DNA from: Acidobacteriota bacterium
GTDB taxonomy: Bacteria; Acidobacteriota; UBA890; WLXD01
Assembly (NCBI GenBank): GCA_012103255.1
Contig: WLXD01000003.1
Location: 205,984 to 269,983 of the forward strand
Reading direction: 5' to 3'
DNA length: 64,000 nt
In this document: piece after piece, positions 43,940 through 52,634 of the stretch
How positions within the stretch are numbered: the first letter of the stretch is position 1
Layout: the number at the start of each line of letters is the position of its first letter
The notes under the pieces: model-generated
Told to the model about the DNA's origin: nothing
Databases searched by the model: none
The model's input: only the letters and a program-made list of their open reading frames with translations
Position numbers and translations under genes: made by a program

Positions 43940-44941
43940 TTAGCCGCCAAGCTCGTCGAAGACGATGCCAAGGTTGTCTGGGCCGCGGGTGCCGCCCAGG
44001 CCACGGTGGACGTCCGGAGTGAGCGCGGTGACTTCCGCGCGCGACATCCCCGCAGCAATGGCGTTCTCGACGGCCGTCCTCAACGCTTCGAAGTAGCCCC
44101 ACTGGGCCTGCACGCCGGCCTGATCGGTCACGGCCCCGTGACCCGGCACCACGACGGTGGCGGAGTCGCACGCCGCGGCGATCTCGGACAACGCATGCTG
44201 CCAGCCCACGGTAGTTGCGCCGGCGTCGACGTCGACGAACGGATGGAATCCATTGAAGATCAAGTCGCCAGCGTGAATCACGTTGGCCTCCGGCAGCCGA
44301 ACCCAGGCATCGTTGTCGGTGTGGCCGCGCCCGGCATGGTGCATTTGGACAACATCGTTGCCGACGTCGAGCTCGTCGTCCGTGGTGAAGGTCACGTTCG
44401 CAGCGAAGCTCTGCACATCGAGACGCTGGATACGCCGCGCGAAGTTGGCCAGGTCCACTCGCACCATGTCCGCCGCGCCGGACGGCAAGTCGGCCGACCA
44501 CCGATCCAATTCGGGTGGTTGCCCATCAGTAAAGGCAGCCTTGAGTTCTCTCCCGGCGACGATCCGGCGACCCACACCGCGGCGCTGCGCGTGCACGGGG
44601 ACATCGTCGACGAAGGTCGGTATACCACCCGCATGATCCGCGTGGTGATGAGTCACAACCACCGCCGCAACCTCACCGGCCAACGCGGTTACTTCGCGCT
44701 TCAGCGAGGCACCCATGCCGTTGTGCTTCGTGTCCACCAATACCGCGCCGAAGGACGTCGGCCACAGCAATATGTTGCCGCCCGCCCCGAAGCCCGCGTA
44801 GCCGTCGCCGAGCTGTTCCCAGCGGAAGACACGCGCAGTGTCTTGGGGCCAAGGGCCTCCAAAGGCCTTGCGCGAGGCCGCTCCTACGGCGCCCATGAAG
44901 ATCGCGCGCAGCGCCGTACGGCGATCGAAGCTATCAGCCAT
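43940..44941 (-). CDS. Metallo-beta-lactamase-fold hydrolase with Tat-like signal
   Basis: 333 residues. An RRTALRAIF N terminus with Ala-rich stretch suggests Tat export. Zinc site: HHHADH (98-103), later His/Gly in AGRGHTDND, AGDLIFNG and VVPGHG. The layout resembles cyclase/quinoprotein-relay type MBL proteins of the SoxH/PqqB-distant kind; substrate unknown. The start overlaps the DUF72 stop by 8 bases; last gene of the long minus-strand operon. Confidence 0.85.
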   Translation of the reverse strand: MADSFDRRTALRAIFMGAVGAASRKAFGGPWPQDTARVFRWEQLGDGYAGFGAGGNILLWPTSFGAVLVDTKHNGMGASLKREVTALAGEVAAVVVTHHHADHAGGIPTFVDDVPVHAQRRGVGRRIVAGRELKAAFTDGQPPELDRWSADLPSGAADMVRVDLANFARRIQRLDVQSFAANVTFTTDDELDVGNDVVQMHHAGRGHTDNDAWVRLPEANVIHAGDLIFNGFHPFVDVDAGATTVGWQHALSEIAAACDSATVVVPGHGAVTDQAGVQAQWGYFEALRTAVENAIAAGMSRAEVTALTPDVHRGLGGTRGPDNLGIVFDELGG

Positions 44942-45635
44942 TCACCGCCTCGATCATCTCGCGCGCCAGCCGCGGACTCACTCCGGCATCTTCGTGTTTG
45001 AAGAATACGAAGCAGTCGCCCCACTTCTGCTCGGCGATCCAGGAGGCCCACTCCGCGACGTCCGCCGATTCGTAGTCGTCGCGACGCAGTCGGAGGTAAC
45101 CCCACGAGGCAGTGACCTCGCGCGGCACTTCCACCTTGCCTCCATCGGCCACCACCAGGGCCGCATCGCGAGCAGCCAGCGCTTCGAAGGTCTCGTCGAC
45201 AAACCAACTGGCATGTCGGAATTCGAGCGCCACGCGATGCTCATCGGGCACGCTTGCGAGGAACGTACGCAGTCCATCGAGATCGATCGACGCGTAGGGT
45301 GGCAGCTGGAACAGGTGACATCCGAGTCGGTCGCCCAGATTCGAGGTCACGTCGAGCATGTACGTAAGCGCGTCTTCAGGCGGCTCCAACTTCTTGCGAT
45401 GGGTGAGTCGGCGCGAGGCCTTGAGCACCATCCGGAAAGCGGGTGGCGTCACCTCAAGCCACTTGTCGATGAGCTTCGCCGTCGGCATCCGATAGAAAGT
45501 ATTGTTGATCTCCACGGCCGGAAGCTGCCCCGCGTAGTACTCCAACATCCGGGCATCCGACAGATCCTCCGGATAGAAGGGCCCCTTCCACGGCTTATAG
45601 GAATAGCCGCTCGTCCCGGCCAAAATCGTGCTCAT
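44934..45635 (-). CDS. DUF72 family protein
   Basis: 233 residues. TILAGTSGYSYKPWKGPFYP, YYAGQLPAVEINNTFYRMP, LFQLPPYA and ALEFRHASWF are the defining blocks of the DUF72 (YecE) TIM-barrel family, whose biochemical role is unknown despite wide distribution. ATG start; 3 bases after the previous gene's stop. Confidence 0.92.
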   Translation of the reverse strand: MSTILAGTSGYSYKPWKGPFYPEDLSDARMLEYYAGQLPAVEINNTFYRMPTAKLIDKWLEVTPPAFRMVLKASRRLTHRKKLEPPEDALTYMLDVTSNLGDRLGCHLFQLPPYASIDLDGLRTFLASVPDEHRVALEFRHASWFVDETFEALAARDAALVVADGGKVEVPREVTASWGYLRLRRDDYESADVAEWASWIAEQKWGDCFVFFKHEDAGVSPRLAREMIEAVNG

Positions 45636-45638
45636 CTG

Positions 45639-46274
45639 TTAGTCCCCTCCCCGATCGCGCGCCTGTACGGCGCCCCGGTACAACATCACCGTCGCGGCCA
45701 TCTGGATCACATGGTAAAGGTCGTTGTGGTTGAAATGCTCGTGCAACGCCAGGCCGCTGGCCTGCACGCCGGCGCCCACGAGCGTTGTGTGCAAACCGAG
45801 CAAGATGGCGCCCGCGCCCGCGACGCCACCACGCCAAGCGATGAACTGGAAGCCGATCACGATCGCCACGGCAGGCAGATAGTCGGCGATGACCCAGATG
45901 AATTCGTCGTGGGACCACATCCAGATCGCGTAGATGGCGAACTGGACCGTAGCGACGCCGAGAAGCAGCTGACGCCGGCTCGCGCTCAGGCAGGAGTAGG
46001 CCGTAGCGGCGAGAAGCAACGCCGCCGTGGCGCCGATCGCCCATACGGTGATCTTCCACAACGCCGTATGAGTCTGCGTGCTCATCATCCCGGCGAAGCC
46101 ATGCGACGTGCCACCCACGAACGCGCCTACCGCCATGCACAGGAAACTCATTCCCCACAGGCGCACCGTGACCTGGCTCGAGTGGGCGCCCACGCGCAAC
46201 AGACGGACACCGAGGACCCCGGCAAGAGCCCCGAGCAGGTAGTCGGTAAGGGTCGTCATCGGCTCCAGAATCAC
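45639..46274 (-). CDS. Seven-helix membrane protein, unknown function
   Basis: 211 residues from GTG 46274, which overlaps the upstream TGA (GTGA); ATG 46259 with GGAG four bases upstream is a good alternative. About seven hydrophobic segments, with His/Trp residues in the loops (SHGFAGMM, MWSHDEFIW, LHEHFNHNDLYHVIQMA). The His-rich last loop and DLYHVIQM recall the DUF6962-like small membrane proteins. No function inferred. Confidence 0.65.
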   Translation of the reverse strand: MILEPMTTLTDYLLGALAGVLGVRLLRVGAHSSQVTVRLWGMSFLCMAVGAFVGGTSHGFAGMMSTQTHTALWKITVWAIGATAALLLAATAYSCLSASRRQLLLGVATVQFAIYAIWMWSHDEFIWVIADYLPAVAIVIGFQFIAWRGGVAGAGAILLGLHTTLVGAGVQASGLALHEHFNHNDLYHVIQMAATVMLYRGAVQARDRGGD

Positions 46275-48343
46275 CGCGCCGGCTCCATCACAACTTGCAT
46301 CGCGTCTCCGGGCTGGAGCCGCTCTACCACTCGCTGGCCTTCGAGGACCTCGCCGAAGATCGGATAGGCGCCGCGCAGATGGGGCTGCGGCGCGTGCGTC
46401 ACGTAGAAATGTTCCGTGCCAGTGTCGCGCCCGGACAACGCCATGGCGATGACTCCGCGGGAATGCTCGATTGGTGCGTCCTCGTTTCGGAGCCGCGGCG
46501 TGCCCGCCTCGTCTGCCGGGCCCCCTTGGCTCACAAAACCCGCGATAACCCGATAGAAGGACGCGGTCTCAAAGCGGTTTTCTTGCGCCAGCCGGGCGAA
46601 CTGTAGCGATGTCAGCGGTGCCCAATCAGGGCGCAGTGCGACGACGAACTCGCCGCGTTCGGTAACAAAACGCACCCGGGGACTGGACTCCTCCAGCGCG
46701 ATGACATCGGCGGCTATCGCCCGATAGTCCTCCGGAATGCGGTCCGTCCACTGAGGTGCAAGCAAGGCGGAAAGCTCCGGCAAAGTGACCTCGTCGCGCC
46801 AGCGCGCGAGCGCCCAGACGCGGATGGCCCGGTCGCCGTCCTCGAAGATGAGCTCGGCTCGTCGGCGCGCCAGTGGCTCGTCGATCGCTACGAACGCTCG
46901 CAGCGCTGCGTGGCGACGAGATCCTTGGATCGGGGCGTCGTAGTACGCGCGCCAGAGGCGATCACTGAGATCCGCCGCGGCTTCGATATCAAGCGTAGCC
47001 GGCGCCGCCGCATGGGCAGCCCCGATCAGCCCAAGTACCCCCGGATCGTCGAGCGGCATGGCGGCGACGAGCCGATACACCGAGGCACCGTCGACTGGGA
47101 TCAGGAGACGCAACATGGTGATGCGCGGAGCACCATCGACCGCGTCCAGCCACGATTCGACCCAGGCCGGCTCCTCCGCGGCAACAACCAACGCCGCGAG
47201 CGCGTCGATCTCCGTTCCGGTTCGCTCTCCAACTAGCGCGGCGGTGTCGAATTCATCTCCGCCAGTCAGTCGTTCGACGGCCAAGACTGCAACGTCAGGC
47301 GCCATCCGGGCCAGAGCACCCATCGCCTGGACTCGCACCGCGAGTTCCGACTCGTCGAGCGCCTCCAGGAGTCGATCGGTAGCCACGGATCGTCCGGTGG
47401 CCGCCGACAGCGCGCTGAGCGCGCAACGCCGCACATGAAGCGCTCGATCGAAGGAACGGCGGAGAACCGCCTCGAACGTTTCGTCGGAGACTGTTTCCTC
47501 CGCGGCCCAACCGGCGCTCACCCATTCCAGAGCCGCGCAGACAATGCGCCGGTCGCGGTCCCCGAGCAATGCCTCCAGATGGTCCTCCGCCGCGCGTAGT
47601 GGCGCCTCGCGCAGACCACGGACCGCCGCAAGTCGGACCTCAGCGTTCGTATCCAGAAGCAGTTTTTCCAGCGTCGGCAGACCGTTCGGGTCGTCGAGTC
47701 TCCGCAACGTGTTGGCGGCGGCGAGGCGAACCTCGGCGAGCGGATACGCTGCGAACCCTGCCGTAGTTGCCGCATCCGCGCCATCCAGGCGCCACCAGAC
47801 ATTCAAGAGCGCTGCCATCACGGGGGCGGGCAGACGTCCTTCCTGGAGATGCCCGCGTACCTGTGACGCACTGGCCCCGATCATGCCCACTGCCCAGGCC
47901 GCCTCGGCGGCCACCGGCGCGGAATCTTCCAGAAGCGGAAGCAGCAGTTCAACCGCACGCACCTTCGCGGCGGCGGCCGCTGCCAGCATGTCGTAGTCGA
48001 GCCGGCTGAGGGCGAACGCTGCATATGCCCGCACTCGCGCGCTGGGGTCAGCCAACACGCTGCCGATCTGAGCGACTCGGGTCGGGTCTCCGACTCGTGC
48101 GAACCCGAGAAGCGCGCGGGCCCGAATGCTCTCGTCCGCGTCGGACAGGAATGCCTCGAGTTGAGGCGTCACGACCCGGCGATCTTCGGCCTCGATCAGC
48201 GCCGCCAGGGTCCCAGCGTCCACCACAACCGGCACTTCCAACCGCTCAAGCGCGCCCTCTTGCGCAGTGAGCGCGCCTGACACCGACGCTACCGCCAGCC
48301 CGGCCACCGCAGCGATCAACCGTTTGCGCATGTTTCCGTCCAT
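46271..48343 (-). CDS. HEAT-repeat protein with C-terminal cyclophilin domain
   Basis: 690 residues if started at ATG 48343 (GGAG upstream); 48331 is also possible. Signal peptide MRKRLIAAVAGLAVASVSG is followed by some 500 residues of Ala/Leu-rich HEAT-like helical repeats (IRARALLGFARVGDP; VRLAAVRGLREAPLRAA). A peptidyl-prolyl isomerase domain occupies about 550-690: GEFVVALRPDWAPLTSLQF, FYRVIAGFVSQGG, GVIAMALSGRDTGTEHFYV. Probably a periplasmic scaffold/foldase. Starts within the end of pabC (28-base overlap). Confidence 0.85.
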   Translation of the reverse strand: MDGNMRKRLIAAVAGLAVASVSGALTAQEGALERLEVPVVVDAGTLAALIEAEDRRVVTPQLEAFLSDADESIRARALLGFARVGDPTRVAQIGSVLADPSARVRAYAAFALSRLDYDMLAAAAAAKVRAVELLLPLLEDSAPVAAEAAWAVGMIGASASQVRGHLQEGRLPAPVMAALLNVWWRLDGADAATTAGFAAYPLAEVRLAAANTLRRLDDPNGLPTLEKLLLDTNAEVRLAAVRGLREAPLRAAEDHLEALLGDRDRRIVCAALEWVSAGWAAEETVSDETFEAVLRRSFDRALHVRRCALSALSAATGRSVATDRLLEALDESELAVRVQAMGALARMAPDVAVLAVERLTGGDEFDTAALVGERTGTEIDALAALVVAAEEPAWVESWLDAVDGAPRITMLRLLIPVDGASVYRLVAAMPLDDPGVLGLIGAAHAAAPATLDIEAAADLSDRLWRAYYDAPIQGSRRHAALRAFVAIDEPLARRRAELIFEDGDRAIRVWALARWRDEVTLPELSALLAPQWTDRIPEDYRAIAADVIALEESSPRVRFVTERGEFVVALRPDWAPLTSLQFARLAQENRFETASFYRVIAGFVSQGGPADEAGTPRLRNEDAPIEHSRGVIAMALSGRDTGTEHFYVTHAPQPHLRGAYPIFGEVLEGQRVVERLQPGDAMQVVMEPAR

Positions 48344-49092
48344 CGGCTCCGTAGTTCCTTCGCCCACTGTCCAACAATCATGGGACGGCCGTCCACCTCA
48401 GCGACCGGGACCACACCGATCAAACTGTTCGCGAGCATCAACTCGCCACCGTGCAGCGCCCGTGAGTCCACCACTCCCTCTGCGACCGCACCACTCTCGA
48501 CCAACCGACGCCGAACCGTACCGGGCAAACAACCCTCATCCAAAGCCGGCGTCACCGGTCTGCCGTCGACTACCGCTATCACGTTCGAGCGGAGCCCCTC
48601 CGCGACTCGGTTGGCGTCGTTGAGCAACAAGCATTCAAAAGCATCACTCGAGTTGAGATCGGCTGCGCGGCGTCGCCATTCCAATGTCTTGCGCGCCCGA
48701 GAAGGATCGCGGCGTTCCACGGTGGGTGCCGACAGAACGGTCACGCTCACACCATCTCGAAGATCAGCGGGCCCGGGGACTACGTAGTCGGTCACTGTGA
48801 TTGCGGTTCCCGGGTAGGGCGATTCGCTGACCACAATACGGAGTCGTGCCACGCCTGAGCACTCAGCCGTCAGTTGCCGAACCGCCGACTTAATCGCCGC
48901 TCGGTCGACCGTGACGCTGACGGACATCGCGAGACGTTCCAGATGAATCGCAAGCTCGTGCGCAATGCCGTCTCGAACCAGCAGCGTCTCGAAGCAGCCG
49001 TTCGCCAACTCGAGTCGACGTTCAATCGTCGCGCGCGCGCGAACATCGTCTGGTTGGAATTCTCCATCCAGCCAGACGCGGCTAATCACCAC
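48316..49092 (-). CDS. pabC: Aminodeoxychorismate lyase (class IV aminotransferase)
   Basis: 258 residues. Class IV PLP fold: LANGCFETLLVRDG, catalytic Lys in RARKTLEWRRR, VAEGLRSNVIAV and LPGTVRRRLVE, as in PabC, which cleaves 4-amino-4-deoxychorismate to 4-aminobenzoate and pyruvate. It overlaps pabB by 11 bases and follows pabA, so the cluster encodes the whole pABA branch of folate synthesis. A branched-chain or D-amino acid aminotransferase is the family alternative, but context decides. Confidence 0.88.
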   Translation of the reverse strand: MVISRVWLDGEFQPDDVRARATIERRLELANGCFETLLVRDGIAHELAIHLERLAMSVSVTVDRAAIKSAVRQLTAECSGVARLRIVVSESPYPGTAITVTDYVVPGPADLRDGVSVTVLSAPTVERRDPSRARKTLEWRRRAADLNSSDAFECLLLNDANRVAEGLRSNVIAVVDGRPVTPALDEGCLPGTVRRRLVESGAVAEGVVDSRALHGGELMLANSLIGVVPVAEVDGRPMIVGQWAKELRSRWTETCANG

Positions 49093-50512
49093 TCACCGCC
49101 CGAACAAAGGGCAACGCTTTCGCCTTCGTCTCGTCGAGTTCGTCAGAGGGAACGGAGTCCGCAACGATTCCGCAGCCGGCGTGGTAGGTGGCGATACCGC
49201 CCGCTACCGTGGCGGTCCGGATCGCCACCGACAGTTCAAGATCCCCAGACGGGTCAATCCAGCCGATCGAACCCATGGCTACTCCGCGTCGTCGCGGCTC
49301 CTCCGCATAGGCGGCACGGATCGCCTCGATCTTCGGAGCCCCGGTAATGGAGCCCGGGGGAAACGAAGCACGCAGCAGACCACCAGTCGCCGTTCCATCC
49401 TCGAGCTCGCCGCGTACCGACGAGTAGGTGTGATGGACGGTGGGGAGCGCGAGGTGCGCGCGGTGCTCCGTGACCTGGACGCTGCCAGGCCGGCAAACGC
49501 GGCCGAGATCGTTGCGAGCGAGGTCCACGATCATCGCCAGTTCGGCACCGTCCTTTTCACTCGCGAGAAGGTCCGCAACGTGGGCGGCATCAGTGGCCGC
49601 ATCGCCGTGCCTCGGACGCGTGCCCTTAATCGGTTGGGTCACCACCTCAGAGCCACGCACCCGCAGGAACACCTCGGGGCTCACGGAGAGAATGGTCCAG
49701 TCCGGTGATTGCAGAAATGCACCATGCGATCCGGGACTCGCCGCGCGCATCCGATCGTAGAGTTGGCGTGGCGGGCCGACCCAGGGCACCTCGAGGCGTC
49801 GACAGATATTGGCCTCGAAGAAGTCCCCGGCGTGGATACGCAGCACCGTGCGCGCCACGGCAGCCTCATAGCCGGGCTCGTCCGGTTGACTCCGCACCTC
49901 GGGCTTTGCCTGCTGCTCCACGGCATCTTCGTCGCGCGATTCCGCGGTCACCACTTGCCTCATAAGGGTGGCGGCAACTTCGGCGAGCTTGTCGTCGGCA
50001 CCTCGGACGCACCACGCAACCGACCCATCGGCCCGCTTGGTTCCTTCGGCCCAGACATCGACGAGGGCAAACCAGTAGCCGGGCAGATCCTGATCGGCAG
50101 CCGGCACGTCGACAAAGTCCTCGATCGATGCACCAAGGTCGTAGCCCAAGTAGCCGAAGAGCCGCGTCGTTGGCATCCGCGTCGCCAGCACCTCGAGCGC
50201 GGCATCGAGCGCGTCGAACGGCGGCAACACGAGATCGACGTGCCCATCACCGAGCGAAAATGAGAGCGTACCGTCCGTCCAGCTCACCTCTCCGACGGTC
50301 GACAGCGCGATCAGTTGTTTGCTCTCGTGTCCACCGTCCAGCCAGGCCGTCGTCCCCGAGGTGCCCAGAGCTGCGATGTCGCCGGGCCTCACGCCGCCGG
50401 GCAATTCGAGTGGAAGTTCAGCGACCGCTCGGGCGTGGCCGGCACCGCAAAGGGCAAGTAGCGCATCAACCGCATGCTGGTAGGTGGTCGACTCAACTGT
50501 GTCAGTCCACAT
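49082..50512 (-). CDS. pabB: Aminodeoxychorismate synthase component I
   Basis: 476 residues, ATG start 2 bases after pabA. Chorismate-binding domain with QPIKGTRPRHG (Lys in PIKGT marks PabB rather than TrpE, which has Ala), ELAMIVDLARNDLGRVC, VHHTYSSVRGEL, FPPGSITGAPKIEAI and YHAGCGIVADSVP. It adds ammonia from PabA to chorismate. The N-terminal 100 residues are the divergent regulatory part. Confidence 0.92.
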   Translation of the reverse strand: MWTDTVESTTYQHAVDALLALCGAGHARAVAELPLELPGGVRPGDIAALGTSGTTAWLDGGHESKQLIALSTVGEVSWTDGTLSFSLGDGHVDLVLPPFDALDAALEVLATRMPTTRLFGYLGYDLGASIEDFVDVPAADQDLPGYWFALVDVWAEGTKRADGSVAWCVRGADDKLAEVAATLMRQVVTAESRDEDAVEQQAKPEVRSQPDEPGYEAAVARTVLRIHAGDFFEANICRRLEVPWVGPPRQLYDRMRAASPGSHGAFLQSPDWTILSVSPEVFLRVRGSEVVTQPIKGTRPRHGDAATDAAHVADLLASEKDGAELAMIVDLARNDLGRVCRPGSVQVTEHRAHLALPTVHHTYSSVRGELEDGTATGGLLRASFPPGSITGAPKIEAIRAAYAEEPRRRGVAMGSIGWIDPSGDLELSVAIRTATVAGGIATYHAGCGIVADSVPSDELDETKAKALPFVRAVSGD

Positions 50513-50514
50513 GG

Positions 50515-51084
50515 CTATCCCACCGCCATGAAGTTCGACAGGAGTCGCTCGCCGTCCGGGGTAAGAAACGACTCCGGATGAAAGAGAACGCCGTGCACCG
50601 GTCGGTCACGCGACTCGACACCCATGATGACACCGTCCGCCGTACTCGCCGTCACAGCCAGTTCGGGCGGGATCGTCGAAGGAACGACCACCAGCGAGTG
50701 ATAGAGACCCGCCGCAAAGGGTGTCGGCACGCCTTGATAGAGGGCCCCACCGTTGTGGTGGAGCTCACGTTGCTTCCCGTGGATCGGGCTTCCGGACTCC
50801 TCGACCCTTGCGCCGGCGACCATCGCGATCACCTGCATGCCGAGGCAGACCCCCAGAATGGGCACGCGCGAGCCCAGCGCACGTACCACGTCCGCACTCA
50901 CTCCAGCCTGGTCCGGACCGAATGGCCCCGGCGAGATCACGACTCGGTCGAACGCCCCATCAACGACCTCGCTAACGGTCGCGGCGTCGTTTCGAACAAC
51001 CATGCATTCCGCACCGCCGGCAGCGAGCGGCTGCACGAGATTCCAGGTGAACGAATCATAGTTGTCGATCACCAGTACCTTCAC
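50515..51084 (-). CDS. pabA: Aminodeoxychorismate synthase glutamine amidotransferase
   Basis: 189 residues from GTG 51084, chosen because MKVLVIDNYDSFTWNLVQPL is the universal PabA/TrpG start; upstream in-frame sequence belongs to the transporter. Class I amidotransferase: nucleophile Cys80 in GVCLGMQVIA, and HGVLFHPESFLTPDG with the His and Glu of the triad. Supplies NH3 to PabB (possibly also TrpE). One base after the transporter stop. Confidence 0.94.
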   Translation of the reverse strand: MKVLVIDNYDSFTWNLVQPLAAGGAECMVVRNDAATVSEVVDGAFDRVVISPGPFGPDQAGVSADVVRALGSRVPILGVCLGMQVIAMVAGARVEESGSPIHGKQRELHHNGGALYQGVPTPFAAGLYHSLVVVPSTIPPELAVTASTADGVIMGVESRDRPVHGVLFHPESFLTPDGERLLSNFMAVG

Positions 51085-51085
51085 G

Positions 51086-52393
51086 CTAGCCGAGCCATCC
51101 GGACAGCAGCGCCACAAGCACCGCGCCCGGCACCAGATAGCGAATCGCAAAGACCCAGTAGTCGATCCACACCGGCAACTGGCCTTCGTGTTCCAACTGT
51201 GCTCGGGCCACTCGCCGCCCAAGGCCCCAAGCAAGAGCAGACATCGCCGCGACACTGCCGACCGGCTGCATGGTCGAACCCCACACCAGGTCGCTCCACA
51301 CGATGTAATCCAACGACCGCATGGCAGGGAAACCCACAATCACCAGCACGCCGGACACGCACCATGCGGTGCGTTGACGCGTCCAGCCGTAGGCGTCGGT
51401 CAAAGACCCGACGAGCACCTCTACCGCAGCAACTCCTGACAGAAACGCGATGCAGGTGAGTCCCAGGAAGAAGAGTGTCCCGAAATAAACGCCCCCAGGC
51501 ATCTGATCGAAGGCAAGCGGAAGAACTTCAAACAGAAGTGGTGGGCCTGATGCCGGCGACAGACCATATGCGAATGCCACAGGCATGACGACCATGACGG
51601 CGAGCAAGCTCGCGGCCACGTCGCCGGCTGCCGTCGTGAGCGCGCGGCGGCGGAGCGGCGCGTTCGCCGGCAGATATGACCCGTAGATGACCAGGAACGT
51701 ACCCCCCAAACCCAGCGAGAAGAACGCTTGACCGACGGCGGCCATCACCGCGCGAGGCGTCATGCTCGCGAAATCCACTGCGAACAGATAGCGCACGCCA
51801 TCAATCGCGCCCGGAAGCGTCAGCGCCCAGATCGCCAGAAAGAGCGTGAGCGCACTGAAGATCGGTAGGAAGAGCCGACTGATGCGTTCAATGCCCTCCC
51901 GCACACCCCGAGACACGACCGCCGCGGCAGCGCCCGCGATAAGTGCGGAGCACACCATTTGCAATGGCCATCGCGCATGCAACTCGCCAAAGGTCTCCGA
52001 GGTGAGATCAGCGACTCCCACGAGCTCGCCCAACGAAACAACGAAGAACGCGAAGAGCCAGCCCAGGACGACGAGGTAGTAGGTCATCGCCATGCCGACG
52101 CCGAAGAACAACAACGCGCCGATCTGCTTCCCGGCGGGCAGACCGGCTTCGGCCATCGCCTGCACCGGGCCGCGACGCGTTGCCCTCCCTAGAGCGAGCT
52201 CCGCGAGCATCGCCGGAATGCCGAACGCGAGTACAACCCCGAGATAGATCAGCAGGAAGGCTCCCCCGCCGAAGTAACCCATCATGTAGGGGAAGCGCCA
52301 GAAATTGCCGAGGCCGATCGACACGCCCAGTAGCGCGAAGACCATGCCCCAGCGCCCCGAGAATGTCTCTCGTGTGGTCTCTGAATCTGCCAA
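51086..52393 (-). CDS. Neurotransmitter:sodium symporter family transporter
   Basis: 435 residues, about eleven hydrophobic segments. The NSS signature at the N terminus is clear: GRWGMVFALLGVSIGLGNFWRFPYMMGYFGGGAFLLIY, split here as SIGLGNFWRFPYM and GGGAFLLIYLG, with the Na+ site residues. LAELALGRATRRG is the following loop. Bacterial NSS members move amino acids with Na+; the substrate is unknown. It leads the pab operon; such coupling is unusual and may only reflect transcription. Confidence 0.93.
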   Translation of the reverse strand: MADSETTRETFSGRWGMVFALLGVSIGLGNFWRFPYMMGYFGGGAFLLIYLGVVLAFGIPAMLAELALGRATRRGPVQAMAEAGLPAGKQIGALLFFGVGMAMTYYLVVLGWLFAFFVVSLGELVGVADLTSETFGELHARWPLQMVCSALIAGAAAAVVSRGVREGIERISRLFLPIFSALTLFLAIWALTLPGAIDGVRYLFAVDFASMTPRAVMAAVGQAFFSLGLGGTFLVIYGSYLPANAPLRRRALTTAAGDVAASLLAVMVVMPVAFAYGLSPASGPPLLFEVLPLAFDQMPGGVYFGTLFFLGLTCIAFLSGVAAVEVLVGSLTDAYGWTRQRTAWCVSGVLVIVGFPAMRSLDYIVWSDLVWGSTMQPVGSVAAMSALAWGLGRRVARAQLEHEGQLPVWIDYWVFAIRYLVPGAVLVALLSGWLG

Positions 52394-52543
52394 GTCGCGC
52401 TCCGTGCGGGCCAGATGTTCGCCGTCACGGGGATGCGCGTGACGACCCCCGGATTATTCCACGGCGGGTCAAGAGCGGACATCATGATGCGCTTTCATGA
52501 CTTATAATGTGTTTTATAGACTTAATAGGATTATGAATATTCT

Positions 52544-52571
52544 TTGATGTCCAATCGTTTCGTTTTATAGT
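52544..52571 (+). promoter_or_regulatory. Probable promoter of the GGDEF/HD-GYP gene
   Basis: TTGATG (52544-52549), 16-base spacer, TATAGT (52566-52571), in an AT-rich divergent region (52484-52580). A second perfect TATAAT (52503-52508) lies nearby on the same strand without an equally good -35. The gene starts at 52635. Confidence 0.45.
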
Positions 52572-52634
52572 CAGTGTCGATCCAGTCTCTCCGGGAAGCC
52601 AATTGATGGGTTCCCGCTGCCCAAGCAAGACCCG

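Noticed and set aside
44838-46367. 509-residue plus-strand ORF opposite DUF72 and its neighbours
   Set aside because: Covers parts of three well-supported minus-strand genes; composition is that of a shadow frame.
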